Shown here in pieces: positions 27,603 through 36,944 of a stretch of 54,536 nt of DNA; the stretch's first letter is position 1, and each line of letters begins with the position of its first letter. Below the pieces are notes generated by a model. That model saw nothing but the letters and a program-made list of their open reading frames with translations, was not told the origin of the DNA and searched no databases. Made by a program: the position numbers and the translations under genes. The stretch is from contig JAQTXW010000009.1 in NCBI GenBank assembly GCA_028688575.1, positions 1 through 54,536 of the forward strand. The letters are read 5' to 3'. This DNA comes from Methylotenera sp. GTDB lineage: Bacteria; Pseudomonadota; Gammaproteobacteria; Burkholderiales; Methylophilaceae.

Positions 27603-29417
27603 CTACTTACCCCGCATAAACATCTTATCCAAATCACTCAAACTTACCTGAAACCAAGTTGGGCGCCCATGATTACACTGACCAGAGCGCTCGGTAGCCT
27701 CCATATCGCGTAATAAAGCATTCATCTCAGGAATCGTTAAACTGCGATTAGCGCGCACCGCCGCATGACATGCCATTGTACCCAGCAGTTCATTTCTGCG
27801 TTCAGTAAGCGCACGACTCGCACCATACTCGCGCAAATCATGTAACACATCGCGCGCCAGAGTCACAGCATCTGCCTGCCGCAACATGGTTGGCACTGCA
27901 CGCACCGCCAAGGTATTGGGAGAAATCACCGCAATATCAAACCCCAGTTGGGTCAAGCTATTATCTCCAGCACTCAGCACCTCTTGTACGGTCGCCACTT
28001 CAAGTTTATCGGCATTAAAACTCACGGGGATTAATAAAGGCTGCATGGATACTGCCTGATGGTCCAGGGCATTTTTAAGCGCCTCATACATAATGCGCTC
28101 ATGCGCGGCGTGCATATCTACCACTACCAAGCCCTGAGCATTTTGTGCCAACACATAAATACCATGTATTTGTCCTACTGCAAACCCTAATGGATGCGTT
28201 TCCAATCCATCGGATTGCACATTATTTAAATCATCGATGTTTTGTATAAGGCCAGCATCGTTTGGCTTGTGTGCACTATTTTGCAGGCCGCCAAACATGG
28301 TTTGATAAAAACCTGTATTTTCATTCACACTCAAATTGATTTGCGACTGAAAAGTTGGATATGCTGAAACTGCCCCTGCGCTTGCAAATGGGTTGTAACT
28401 TGCCTGCCCAGCAGTCACCGCATTAGATGCGCCTGTTGGCGACGCCAGTGCCTTATGCAGTGAATGAAAGATAAAACGGTGAATCGCCTGCGCATCTCGA
28501 AATCTGACCTCGGTCTTGGTGGGGTGTACATTGACATCCACCAAAGCAGGGGCCAGCTCCAAGAACAGTACAAATGCAGGATGTCGATCATGGTGCAGCA
28601 CATCCTGATACGCCTGACGAATCGCATGTGCAATGAGCTTATCGCGCACAAAACGGCCATTGACATACACATATTGTGCATCACGAGTGTGGCGGTTAAA
28701 GGTCGGCTTGGCCGCCATCCCCCATAAGCGCAGGCCTGCACTGGACTCATCCACACTGAACGCCTCATCAGCAAACGCCTGACCGAGCACGTCGGTAAAT
28801 CTGCGTGCGGGCTGACCAACTGCATAGCGGCTTAGCGCTCGGCCATTATGCTGCAACATAAAGCTGACCTCTGGCCTTGATAAGGCAATCCGATTAAATG
28901 CCTCCTCACAGTGCCCAAACTCGGTGGCCTCAGTCTTTAAGAATTTACGGCGAGCTGGTGTGTTAAAATACAAATCCGTCACTTCAATGATGGTGCCTGC
29001 ATCCAGCGCCGCCGGCTCAATGGATGAAATCTCGCTGCCTTCAGAAGTAATTTTCCATGCATGCTTGGCCTCATGCTGGCGGCTTAATAATTGCGTACGT
29101 GAAATTGAGGCAATGCTTGCCAATGCCTCGCCACGAAAACCTAAACTAGCCACTGATTCCAAATCTTCAAGGCTAGTGATTTTGCTGGTGGCATGGCGTG
29201 TCAGCGCCAATGCTAAATCTTCTTTAGCCACACCCGAGCCATTGTCTGTCACGCGCAACTGCTTAACGCCCCCTTGCAACAAGGCGACCTGAATCTCCGT
29301 GCTCCCTGCATCCAGGCTGTTTTCCAGCAACTCTTTTAATGCAGAGGCAGGCCGCTCGACAACTTCACCCGCTGCAATTTGGCTAATGAGTTGATCAGGG
29401 AGTAATTGAATTGGCAT
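27603..29417 (-). CDS. mutL: DNA mismatch repair protein MutL
   Basis: A 604-residue protein with an N-terminal GHKL ATPase domain: motif I ELLENSLDAG, motif II VTDNGSGV, motif III ATSKI and SLGFRGEALASI. A dimerisation domain follows, and then the C-terminal region (~405-600) with PLGFAVGQIHGIYVLAQN. The C-terminal motif DQHAxHERx(2)E appears as DMHAAHERIMYE, so the endonuclease metal motif is close to consensus. It links MutS recognition to strand incision. The start at 29417 is supported by the invariant N-terminus LLPDQLISQIAAGEVVERPASA. Confidence 0.95.
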   Translation of the reverse strand: MPIQLLPDQLISQIAAGEVVERPASALKELLENSLDAGSTEIQVALLQGGVKQLRVTDNGSGVAKEDLALALTRHATSKITSLEDLESVASLGFRGEALASIASISRTQLLSRQHEAKHAWKITSEGSEISSIEPAALDAGTIIEVTDLYFNTPARRKFLKTEATEFGHCEEAFNRIALSRPEVSFMLQHNGRALSRYAVGQPARRFTDVLGQAFADEAFSVDESSAGLRLWGMAAKPTFNRHTRDAQYVYVNGRFVRDKLIAHAIRQAYQDVLHHDRHPAFVLFLELAPALVDVNVHPTKTEVRFRDAQAIHRFIFHSLHKALASPTGASNAVTAGQASYNPFASAGAVSAYPTFQSQINLSVNENTGFYQTMFGGLQNSAHKPNDAGLIQNIDDLNNVQSDGLETHPLGFAVGQIHGIYVLAQNAQGLVVVDMHAAHERIMYEALKNALDHQAVSMQPLLIPVSFNADKLEVATVQEVLSAGDNSLTQLGFDIAVISPNTLAVRAVPTMLRQADAVTLARDVLHDLREYGASRALTERRNELLGTMACHAAVRANRSLTIPEMNALLRDMEATERSGQCNHGRPTWFQVSLSDLDKMFMRGK

Positions 29418-29480
29418 TGCAAAAAATCTTGAGTTAAGTATGTTGGTATTTTACCTGTTTTAGGCTAAATTCCTGAAAGT

Positions 29481-31016
29481 ATGCATTCAAACACACAAGA
29501 TTTATGGGCCGATGACTATTTGGACAGCTTTCAACTCGCCCGCAACCTAAAACGCCATCACCAATTTTATTTAGGCCCGACTAACTCAGGTAAAACCTAC
29601 CATGCGCTACAGTTTCTGGAACGCGCAAAGTCAGGCGTTTATCTCGCTCCCTTACGTCTATTGGCGATGGAAATCCGCGACCGCTTAGTTGCGGCAGGCA
29701 TTCCCTGCAACCTCATCACCGGCGAAGAGCGCGTGCTGATGAATGGCGCACAGCACACGGCCTCCACCATTGAAATGATGAATGCCAACAGGCAAGTAGA
29801 AGTTGCCATCATTGACGAAATACAGATGCTGCAAGACCCCGACCGCGGTGCAGCATGGACGGACGCATTACTTGGCGTGCCAGCATCGCAAGTATTTATT
29901 TGTGGCTCAACGGCGGTCACTCAACCATGCCTCAATGCAATTCAAGCGCTTAATGAAACACATGAGATTCATTATCTAGCCAGAAAAACACCATTGATAC
30001 TCGAAAGTAAAAGTCTATGCGGTAAGCGCTACCATAAACAAACACTCAAATCACATCTACAAAAAGGTGACGCAGTGATTGCCTTTAGCCGCAAAGATGT
30101 ATTGACACTAAGCGCACGCTTCAGGCAGTGGGGTTATCGCGTAGCCAGTATTTACGGTGCTTTAGCACCTGAAGTGCGCCGTACCGAATCAGAGCGATTT
30201 AATCTAGGCAAAGCCGATATTTTAGTGGCTACCGATGCCATCGGTATGGGCTTGAACTTGCCAATCAGACGCGTGATTTTTTCGCATATCCATAAATTTG
30301 ACGGCATCGCCTCACGTCCGCTCAACGCAACAGAAGTCAGGCAAATTGCTGGTCGTGCAGGCAGATTTGGTATTTATGGCACAGGCTATGTCAACGTGAT
30401 GGAAGATGATGAGCGCATCCATATTGAACACATGTTAACGACCGATGATACGGCAGATATGATCAAGTTACCTGTGAGTATCAACTTTCACAAAATTAGT
30501 GCGCTTGCAGAAAAACTGCATACCCGAAAAATTTCAGAAGTGCTGATGTACCATCAAGAAAGAATAGCATTTAATCACGCCTTATTTGTACAAGCCCCGC
30601 AAACCAGCCAAATATCACAAGCATTGATAGTAGATGAATATGCGCCTGATATGTCGTTAAAAGACAAGTTTATCTTCGTATGCGCGCCTATCTCGCTTAA
30701 TGTTGCTTTTGAAAAAGACTACTATCTCATGTGTTTGCAAAGTGTGGCCGAGTCAAAAGTCCGCCTGTTACCCCCCACACCAGCCTGGTTAAATTCACCG
30801 AGCCCCAAACATTTAGAAGCGGCGGAATTGCTAAGCCACAACTTAAGCTTATACGCTTGGTTAAGCTTCAAATTTCCTGAGTATTTTATTGAGGGAAGAG
30901 GCGTAAGCGCACTGCGGCGCAGTGTAAGCCGTTACATTGAACAAGCGCTGCTCACACAGGCAGGGTACGGTGACACCAGCCGCGATATTGATTACCTGAT
31001 GACACGTAGAAAATAA
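29481..31016 (+). CDS. SUV3-like DExH-box RNA helicase
   Basis: A 511-residue SF2 helicase. Walker A in LGPTNSGKTYHAL (~33-45), motif Ia LAPLRLLAMEI, motif II IIDEIQML (DEIQ rather than DEAH), motif III ICGSTAV, and C-terminal motifs VATDAIGMGLNLPIRRVIF and QIAGRAGRFG. These are the hallmarks of mitochondrial SUV3-type helicases and their alphaproteobacterial/betaproteobacterial relatives. A role in RNA unwinding or decay is likely. The adjacent convergent gene encodes a beta-CASP-type RNase, an interesting pairing though not an operon. Confidence 0.88.
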   Translation: MHSNTQDLWADDYLDSFQLARNLKRHHQFYLGPTNSGKTYHALQFLERAKSGVYLAPLRLLAMEIRDRLVAAGIPCNLITGEERVLMNGAQHTASTIEMMNANRQVEVAIIDEIQMLQDPDRGAAWTDALLGVPASQVFICGSTAVTQPCLNAIQALNETHEIHYLARKTPLILESKSLCGKRYHKQTLKSHLQKGDAVIAFSRKDVLTLSARFRQWGYRVASIYGALAPEVRRTESERFNLGKADILVATDAIGMGLNLPIRRVIFSHIHKFDGIASRPLNATEVRQIAGRAGRFGIYGTGYVNVMEDDERIHIEHMLTTDDTADMIKLPVSINFHKISALAEKLHTRKISEVLMYHQERIAFNHALFVQAPQTSQISQALIVDEYAPDMSLKDKFIFVCAPISLNVAFEKDYYLMCLQSVAESKVRLLPPTPAWLNSPSPKHLEAAELLSHNLSLYAWLSFKFPEYFIEGRGVSALRRSVSRYIEQALLTQAGYGDTSRDIDYLMTRRK

Positions 31017-31063
31017 GCCGCTATCAAGCAGTCACGCGCACCCGGTAAAAATCATAGTGCTGA

Positions 31064-32431
31064 CTAAACCAGCTTCACCGTTTCAAGGTAATCTGGCACA
31101 TCCACCTGCCAATTAAGTTTTTCTTCAATATGGTGACGCATGGCATCTGCCGCCACAGGCTCCCCATGCACGATAAATGTGCGCTTAGGCGGTGCTTCAA
31201 ATCCACCCAGCCAAGCCAAAATCTCAGCATAATCCGCATGTGCGGAAAGATTGGAAATCAGCTGCACCTCTGCGCGTACAGGAATATATTCACCATGAAT
31301 TTTGATGCTCTCAGCCCCATCCAGCATCGCTGCGCCGCGCGTACCTGCGGCCTGAAAACCTGCAAACAGGATAGTGTTTTTGGGGTTAGGTGCAAATGCC
31401 TTTAAATGATGTACCACGCGCCCACCAGAGGCCATGCCGCTGGCAGAAAGAATAATCATCGGCCCCGTGGACTCATTCAGGGCTTTAGACTCCTCTACAC
31501 TATTGACCATATGTGCTGTACGGCTAAGTGCCCTGCACTGCTCTGGCGTCAGTCTATGCTCGCTTTGATGACGTATGAATATCTCAGTCGCATCTACCGC
31601 CATCGGGCTATTTAAGTATACTGGTATATCCTGCGCAATTGCCCCGGATGTTTTAAGCAGGTGGATGTAATAAAGTAGCTCCTGCGCTCTGCCTACCGCA
31701 AATACAGGAATCAGCACAATGCCTTTACGTTGCACGGTTTTGTTAATCATCGCTGCCAGTTTTAGCTGAGGATCATCCGTTTCATGCAGGCGGTTACCGT
31801 AAGTTGATTCAAGCAGCAAATAATCAGTCTTTTTAATCTGCGCAGGCGGGTGCATCAAAATATCCTGACTGCGGCCAATATCGCCAGAAAACAGTACAGA
31901 GGTACGTTGATTATGGATACGCACGAACGCCGAGCCTAAAATATGTCCGTTTGGTGAAAACCTCAGAATCAGATCATCAGCGAGCAGCACATCCTGCTCA
32001 TAACCCACCGCCACCATCTGGCTCAGTGCTTTTAGCGCATCCTCCTGTGTATACAGCGGCAATGCTGGGTGATGTTTTGAAAACCCGCGCCGATTGGCGT
32101 ATTCAGCTTCTTCTTCCTGCAGATGCGCAGAGTCTGGCAGCAGAATCTCACATAAATCACGTGTGGCTTCTGTGCAATAAACACGTCCACTAAAGCCATT
32201 TTTAACCAGTAGCGGCAAATAGCCACTATGGTCAATATGTGCATGCGTTAGTACAACCGCATCAATCTGTTTGGGATTAACAGGCAATTTTTCCCAATTT
32301 TTAAGCCGCAAGTGCTTTAATCCCTGAAACAAGCCACAATCAACCAGAATGCGTTTTTCTCCACTTTTAAGCAGATACTTTGATCCTGTCACAGTGCCTG
32401 TTGCACCAAGAAATTTCAGTTCCATTGACAT
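31064..32431 (-). CDS. Metallo-beta-lactamase / beta-CASP RNA exonuclease
   Basis: A 455-residue enzyme. The metal-binding motif HAHIDHSGYLP (~60-70) and additional ligands in FSGDIGRS are followed by a beta-CASP insert (~200-340) with VFAVGRAQELLYY and SASGMASGGRVVHHL. A C-terminal RMMBL-like module has LSAHADYAEILAWL and VHGEP. It is of the Ysh1/CPSF-like family that processes RNA in bacteria and archaea. A frequent annotation is RNA-specific exonuclease, but the real substrate is unknown. It is monocistronic and convergent with the helicase gene. Confidence 0.9.
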   Translation of the reverse strand: MSMELKFLGATGTVTGSKYLLKSGEKRILVDCGLFQGLKHLRLKNWEKLPVNPKQIDAVVLTHAHIDHSGYLPLLVKNGFSGRVYCTEATRDLCEILLPDSAHLQEEEAEYANRRGFSKHHPALPLYTQEDALKALSQMVAVGYEQDVLLADDLILRFSPNGHILGSAFVRIHNQRTSVLFSGDIGRSQDILMHPPAQIKKTDYLLLESTYGNRLHETDDPQLKLAAMINKTVQRKGIVLIPVFAVGRAQELLYYIHLLKTSGAIAQDIPVYLNSPMAVDATEIFIRHQSEHRLTPEQCRALSRTAHMVNSVEESKALNESTGPMIILSASGMASGGRVVHHLKAFAPNPKNTILFAGFQAAGTRGAAMLDGAESIKIHGEYIPVRAEVQLISNLSAHADYAEILAWLGGFEAPPKRTFIVHGEPVAADAMRHHIEEKLNWQVDVPDYLETVKLV

Positions 32432-32449
32432 CTCCGTAACGGTGAGTTT

Positions 32450-33919
32450 TCAGTCTAAGGCTACTTTTGTTTTAGCCAACGCGGGATTGGTCGCAAAATA
32501 CTTTTTAATGCCGTTCAAAATAGACATGACTAATTTATCCTGATAAGCATCATCGTTGAGTTTACGTTCTTCTTCAGGGTTGCTGATAAAAGCGGTTTCA
32601 ACCAGAATCGACGGAATATCAGGCGATTTCAGCACAGCAAAGCCCGCCTGCTCGACATGATTTTTATGCAACTTGTTGATATCGCCAATATATCCCAACA
32701 CCGACTTACCCAGCTTAAGACTATCATTAATGGTGGCTGTTTGTGATAAATCCAGCAAGGTTCTTGCCAGCAAAGGATCTTTCACATTCAAGCTGACGCC
32801 GCCGATTAAATCAGATTCATTTTCTTTTTTAGCCAGATATCGCGCACTGGCGCTGGTCGCGCCTTTTTCAGACAGTGCAAACACCGAAGACCCACGCGCT
32901 GCTGGGTTGGTAAAAGCATCAGCATGAATGGAAATAAACAGATCAGACTGAAATTTGCGTGCCTTGAGCACCCGCGCATGTAACGGTAAAAAGTAGTCAC
33001 CATCACGCGTTAATATTGCACGCATATTAGGCTCTTGATCAATTTTAGTTTTAAGTTTTTTTGAAATAGCCAGCGTAATGTCTTTTTCACGGCTACCACT
33101 AGCACCAATAGCGCCTGGATCTTCACCGCCGTGGCCAGGATCAATCGCAATAATAATTTTACGTGAATCCTTACCAGATGAAATTAGCGGCTCTGGCTGG
33201 TTTTCTATCACATGCACCGATTTTGTTTCTGAGGCAGGCTTCACTTCTGCTGGCTTAACATTGTTCTGTTCAGAGTTTGCTTGCAAAGCGTCTTCTGCTT
33301 GCTTGGCTTCAACTGGTTTGGTTTCTGCTGGTTTGGTTTCTGCTGGTTTGGTTTCTGCTGGTTTGGTTTCGGCTAAAACTAATGCTTCTGGCGCGGTCGT
33401 TTGCAACTGCGGCGATGGTGCTGCATCTGAATTTGCAGCTAAAGCATCCAATGGTTTTTCACGCGCTTCCAACAAAGCCATGATTGGGTCTTTGGCAGGG
33501 TAGATATCCAACACCAAACGGTGTTGATACTCCCCTGCTGGGGGCAAAGTAAACACGGAGGGTTTTACCTCTGCCTTCAAATCCACAACCAAACGTACAA
33601 CAGTGGGTTTGAATTGCCCCACCCTCACCTGCGCGATATAAGGATCATTGTCTGAGATTTTTTCACCCAATGTTTTTAAAATCTGATTCAGCTCCACATG
33701 CTCAATATCCACCACCAGGCGCTCTGGATTTTTAAGCAAGGTCATTTTAGACATGATTGGTTTAGCAGATTCAAGCGTTATTCTCGTGTAATCCTGCGAT
33801 GGCCAAACACGCGCGGCGGTAATGACATTACTTTCAGCAAGCGCATGGCTGATTGCAGCATGCTGCGAAAAAACAAGAAAAACCAATTGGGATACAGCTA
33901 ATAAACAACGTTTAATCAT
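32450..33919 (-). CDS. amiC: N-acetylmuramoyl-L-alanine amidase AmiC
   Basis: A 489-residue periplasmic amidase that cleaves the lactyl-L-Ala bond of peptidoglycan at division. It has a signal peptide (~1-27), an AMIN targeting domain (~33-135), a low-complexity linker (~155-235) and an Amidase_3 domain (~250-480) with zinc ligands in DPGHGGEDPGA, SREKDI and SIHADA plus the catalytic Glu in LVETAFISN. The linker holds tandem copies of AETKP encoded by a 15-bp repeat. The start overlaps the tsaE stop by 4 nt, the common tsaE-amiC arrangement. Confidence 0.92.
   Translation of the reverse strand: MIKRCLLAVSQLVFLVFSQHAAISHALAESNVITAARVWPSQDYTRITLESAKPIMSKMTLLKNPERLVVDIEHVELNQILKTLGEKISDNDPYIAQVRVGQFKPTVVRLVVDLKAEVKPSVFTLPPAGEYQHRLVLDIYPAKDPIMALLEAREKPLDALAANSDAAPSPQLQTTAPEALVLAETKPAETKPAETKPAETKPVEAKQAEDALQANSEQNNVKPAEVKPASETKSVHVIENQPEPLISSGKDSRKIIIAIDPGHGGEDPGAIGASGSREKDITLAISKKLKTKIDQEPNMRAILTRDGDYFLPLHARVLKARKFQSDLFISIHADAFTNPAARGSSVFALSEKGATSASARYLAKKENESDLIGGVSLNVKDPLLARTLLDLSQTATINDSLKLGKSVLGYIGDINKLHKNHVEQAGFAVLKSPDIPSILVETAFISNPEEERKLNDDAYQDKLVMSILNGIKKYFATNPALAKTKVALD
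33314..33373 (-). repeat. 15-bp tandem repeat in amiC linker (4 units)
   Basis: Four in-frame copies of TGGTTTGGTTTCTGC (the last copy with one change) encode PAETK-type pentapeptides in the periplasmic linker of AmiC. Near-identity of units suggests recent copy-number change by slippage. It does not disturb the reading frame, because 15 is a multiple of 3. Confidence 0.9.
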
Positions 33920-34416
33920 TGCGTTACTTTAAATAAATTTGCATTGAATTTCTGTAAACACTTTTTCGCATGAGCAGTATGCGGGCTAATCGTCACTCGC
34001 CGCCCTGACCCGCTAAGCGCAAGCTGAATATCAATATCCGGGACGGGTAAAATATGTGCCGCTTTTTCTGGCCACTCAATCAGGCACACACTGCGCGCAT
34101 TAAAATAATCTCTAAAACCTGCCGACTCCCACTCATCTTCATCATTAAACCGATACAAATCAAAATGATAGAGATTAAGTGGCGGGTCACCCCCCCGTGT
34201 AATTTCGTAAGGTTCTACTATCGTATAAGTCGGACTTTTCACTCTACCTACAAAGCCCAAGCCGTGCAGCAAGCCACGTACCAGGGTTGTTTTACCTGCG
34301 CCTAAATCGCCATGCAGGTAGATAGTCAGATTGGGGGCCATGATACCAGCCAAATGATTACCCAATGCGAGGGTTGCCGCCTCGTCTGTCAAATCAAGTG
34401 TAAAATCCTTATCCAT
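33916..34416 (-). CDS. tsaE: tRNA threonylcarbamoyladenosine ATPase TsaE
   Basis: A 166-residue P-loop protein (GDLGAGKTTLVRGLL, ~36-50) required with TsaB/TsaD for t6A37 formation in tRNA. The segments VKSPTYTIVEPYE, YHFDLYRF and LIEWPEKA are typical of the family. It overlaps amiC downstream. Its ATG lies inside the same CATG as the start of divergent queG, so the two start codons overlap by two bases and no room exists for separate leaders at these starts. Confidence 0.92.
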   Translation of the reverse strand: MDKDFTLDLTDEAATLALGNHLAGIMAPNLTIYLHGDLGAGKTTLVRGLLHGLGFVGRVKSPTYTIVEPYEITRGGDPPLNLYHFDLYRFNDEDEWESAGFRDYFNARSVCLIEWPEKAAHILPVPDIDIQLALSGSGRRVTISPHTAHAKKCLQKFNANLFKVTQ

Positions 34417-35503
34417 GAGTCATTTTACTAAAAACACAGCCCAATTGGACAGCATGGCGCAACTGAGTGCTGAAATTAAACGCTGGGGACTGGCGTTGGG
34501 CTTTAATGAAATCGGCATCACCAACACCGACTTGCAGGTAGCAGAGGCGGAACACCAAGCGTGGATTGAAAAAGGTTTTCATGGTGAAATGGATTATATG
34601 GCAAAACACGGTACTAAACGCACCCGACCTGCCGAATTAGTGCCGAATACCCTGCGCATCATCTCGGCCAGGCTGGATTACCTGCCACCTGATGCTATAG
34701 ACAGCGAAACTGTGCTTCAGCAAAAACATAAAGCTTTTATATCCCGTTATGCCCTCGGACGCGATTACCACAAAGTGATGCGTCAGAAATTACAGAAATT
34801 ATGCGATAAAATTCAAACCGAACTTAGTCATTACAACAGCGCAAATTTTGAATATCGCGTATTTACAGACAGTGCGCCAGTATTAGAAGTTGCATTGGCA
34901 GAAAAAGCAGGTTTAGGCTGGCGAGGCAAACACACCTTACTCATCAACAAAACACAAGGCTCGTGGTTCTTTTTGGGTGAAATTTACACCAATCTGCCAT
35001 TGCCAATTGACACTCCAGCCACCAACCACTGTGGCACCTGCAGTAGTTGCCTGGATATCTGTCCTACCCAAGCCATTACCGCCCCTTATGAAGTCGATGC
35101 CAGACGGTGTATTTCGTATCTGACGATTGAACTCAAAGGCAGCATTCCGCTTGAACTCAGGCCCCTGATAGGTAACCGCGTTTATGGCTGTGATGACTGC
35201 CAACTCTATTGCCCATGGAACAAATTTGCAGAGCTTACCAAAGAGCCAGATTTTGCTGTGAGGCACGGCCTAGATGATATTGATTTAATCGATTGCTTTA
35301 GCTGGAGCGAAGCGCAATTTAAATCAAAAATGGCGGGCAGCGCGATTTATAGAATCGGCTACGCGCAATGGCTACGCAATATTGCAGTGGGCTTAGGCAA
35401 CGCAGAACCCTCAGCCGAGGTGCTTAATGCGTTGCGAGCGCGTGCAAATGATCCTGATGCAACCGTGCGCGAGCACGTCGCATGGGCTTTAGGTCAGCAT
35501 TAA
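34415..35503 (+). CDS. queG: Epoxyqueuosine reductase QueG
   Basis: A 362-residue cobalamin- and Fe-S-dependent enzyme performing the last step of queuosine synthesis in tRNA. Two ferredoxin-like clusters are evident: CGTCSSCLDICPTQAI and YGCDDCQLYCPWNK, plus the conserved HGEMDYMAKHGTKRTRP and a C-terminal HEAT-like region. The length is normal. The start at 34415 overlaps the divergent tsaE start; an ATG at 34454 is an alternative, close to the length of the E. coli N-terminus. Its TAA stop coincides with the first bases of the palindromic repeat at 35501. Confidence 0.92.
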   Translation: MSHFTKNTAQLDSMAQLSAEIKRWGLALGFNEIGITNTDLQVAEAEHQAWIEKGFHGEMDYMAKHGTKRTRPAELVPNTLRIISARLDYLPPDAIDSETVLQQKHKAFISRYALGRDYHKVMRQKLQKLCDKIQTELSHYNSANFEYRVFTDSAPVLEVALAEKAGLGWRGKHTLLINKTQGSWFFLGEIYTNLPLPIDTPATNHCGTCSSCLDICPTQAITAPYEVDARRCISYLTIELKGSIPLELRPLIGNRVYGCDDCQLYCPWNKFAELTKEPDFAVRHGLDDIDLIDCFSWSEAQFKSKMAGSAIYRIGYAQWLRNIAVGLGNAEPSAEVLNALRARANDPDATVREHVAWALGQH

Positions 35504-35680
35504 ACCCAGATTTTTCATTTAGACTTGCAGTGGCGACTGCCGCACAGTTGGATGGTTTTTGTGCAGATTTTATGGTCAATAGTCTATTCTATTGACAGAA
35601 AATCTGCACAAAAAGACGCAAAACAGGCAAGTTGATATACAAGTAGAGCTAAAATCGTCTAATGGTAAATCTGGGTTCAA
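35501..35680. repeat. Palindromic dispersed repeat, copy 2 (MITE-like)
   Basis: A ~180-bp element closely matching 24567-24750. Left end TAAACCCAGATTTTTCATTT, right end (reverse) GAACCCAGATTTACCATTAG, with inner arms TTTTTGTGCAGATTTTATG and a partner containing GAAAATCTGCACAAAAA. The queG stop codon is formed at or inside its left edge. It has no coding capacity and sits directly next to an IS3 remnant. Confidence 0.82.
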
Positions 35681-35703
35681 CCTATAGATGATACCAAAGC
35701 ACA

Positions 35704-35874
35704 TTATTCTGAGTGAAAGTACCCTGCCGCTTTTTTTAATATATCGCGCTCCATTTTGAGCCGCGCATGCTCGACACGTAAGCGAGCGAGCTCCACTTAC
35801 TCATGCGTGACAGCCCAATCACCAGCAACAGATGGCTTGCCAAGCTTGCCAGCACGTAGCCACTTGATTTCACT
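35704..35874 (-). pseudogene. IS3-family transposase OrfA remnant
   Basis: Translating the minus strand gives GKPSVAGDWAVTHE, then an in-frame TAA, then VELARLRVEHARLKMERDI, and after a two-base frame change KKAAGYFHSE and a stop. This pattern (leucine-zipper-like ELxRLRxExxRLxMERDILKKA) is the C-terminal end of IS3-family OrfA. Both a nonsense codon and a frameshift are present, and there is no OrfB. The remnant abuts the stop codon of the YVTN gene (35878). Confidence 0.72.
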
Positions 35875-35877
35875 TTT

Positions 35878-36843
35878 TTAATGAATAACAACGCCCCAAG
35901 GTAACTGACCAACAGCAATGTCTTTAATATGTTTGTTTTTATCAGTATCAATCACAGAAACTGTGTTGCTACGGCCATTAGCGACATAAAGCTTTTTGCC
36001 GTCTGGTGTAATCGCCATGTTCCAAGGACGCTTACCCACAGGAACAGTTGCAATCACTTTTTGTGCTTTGGCATCAATCACGCTGACATTACCATCACCA
36101 CCGTTGCTTACATAAACACGGCTGCCATCTGCACTGACTTTAACGCCATTTGAGCGCAAACCTACTGGTATTTTTTTAATCACTTTCCAGTCTGCCACGG
36201 TCACAACTTCTAAAAGATTAGCAGCCTCATTCGCAATATAGGCTAAATGACTATCCGGTGAAAAACCAATGCCACGCGGGTGCTTGGTAGATTTAATCAG
36301 TGCGATTGAAGCATGTTTGGCGGTATCAATGACATCTACATCACCGCTTTCTTCGTTACTGGCCAGCAGCCATTTCCCATCGGGTGAATATACACAATGT
36401 TCTGGGTTTTTACCTTGTGTTTTTGCCGTATGCGTTAATTTGAATGTGGTTAAATCAACAAACGAAACTGCATTTTCTTCTTCCAGACAGGCGGCTAAGG
36501 TTTTACCGTCTGGCGAGACGCTAATTCCCTCAGGCTCATCGCCCACTTGAATGCGCAACTGCTCTTTTCTGGACATTAAATCGATCATGGCGACAGCATT
36601 ATCATCACGCACCACAACATAGAGTTTTTGTCCTGCTGGATCCATGGCAACCGCCTGAATCTTATTCCCTAACTTTCCTTGAGCAGGTAGGTTATAAAGC
36701 ACTTTATCTGATTGCGTGTCTATCACAGAGACATTACCGTCTTTCTCGTTGGGAACATAGGCTAATGGCGCGGCTAAGGCTGCCGAAAGGAAACTAGACA
36801 ATAGCATGCAAAGCATGCCTGAGGCGGGAACTGACTTTAACAT
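35878..36843 (-). CDS. YVTN-type beta-propeller protein, periplasmic (copy 1)
   Basis: A 321-residue protein with a signal peptide (~1-24, ending SAALAAP) and about seven beta-propeller blades of the YVTN type (VSVIDTQSDKV, VYVSNGGDGNVSVIDA, LYVANGRSNTVSVIDTD). It resembles the beta-propeller proteins associated with PQQ-dependent dehydrogenases. It has its own leader with a dyad at 36916-36944 and is the last gene of the minus-strand xox block. It is paralogous to the YVTN gene at 38949. Its role, possibly binding or scaffolding of the dehydrogenase system, is unknown. Confidence 0.85.
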   Translation of the reverse strand: MLKSVPASGMLCMLLSSFLSAALAAPLAYVPNEKDGNVSVIDTQSDKVLYNLPAQGKLGNKIQAVAMDPAGQKLYVVVRDDNAVAMIDLMSRKEQLRIQVGDEPEGISVSPDGKTLAACLEEENAVSFVDLTTFKLTHTAKTQGKNPEHCVYSPDGKWLLASNEESGDVDVIDTAKHASIALIKSTKHPRGIGFSPDSHLAYIANEAANLLEVVTVADWKVIKKIPVGLRSNGVKVSADGSRVYVSNGGDGNVSVIDAKAQKVIATVPVGKRPWNMAITPDGKKLYVANGRSNTVSVIDTDKNKHIKDIAVGQLPWGVVIH

Positions 36844-36915
36844 AAGGTACCTTTTGTATAATTAACTAAAATAATGAAGCTTCATTCTAGTTTGAGGCAC
36901 CCACTCCCCCTATTC

Positions 36916-36944
36916 GTAAAATCCCGAATACTATCGGGATTTAC
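36916..36944. promoter_or_regulatory. Dyad A: candidate operator upstream of YVTN gene
   Basis: AAATCCCGA (36919-36927) and TCGGGATTT (36934-36942) are perfect 9-bp arms, extended outward by GTA/TAC with a one-base slip. Core half-sites AAATCC and GGATTT are separated by 12 nt. It lies ~75-100 nt upstream of the YVTN start codon at 36843. There is no T-run. It shares this core with dyads B and C upstream of xoxG and xoxF. Confidence 0.6.

Noticed and set aside
31064..32431. Beta-lactamase resistance function for the metallo-beta-lactamase fold protein
   Set aside because: The beta-CASP insert and C-terminal module identify an RNA-processing enzyme, with no signal peptide.
33314..33373. Direct repeats considered as a CRISPR array
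   Set aside because: The 15-bp units are contiguous without spacers and lie inside a coding sequence; they encode a pentapeptide repeat.
33277..33483. Plus-strand frame rich in Leu/Trp/Phe opposite amiC
   Set aside because: It is the antisense reading of the AETKP tandem repeat in the AmiC linker and has no independent support.
35736..35951. A 71-codon minus-strand frame overlapping the YVTN gene end
   Set aside because: It reads the IS3 OrfA remnant in the wrong frame. The transposase-like peptide is in another frame broken by a stop and a frameshift.
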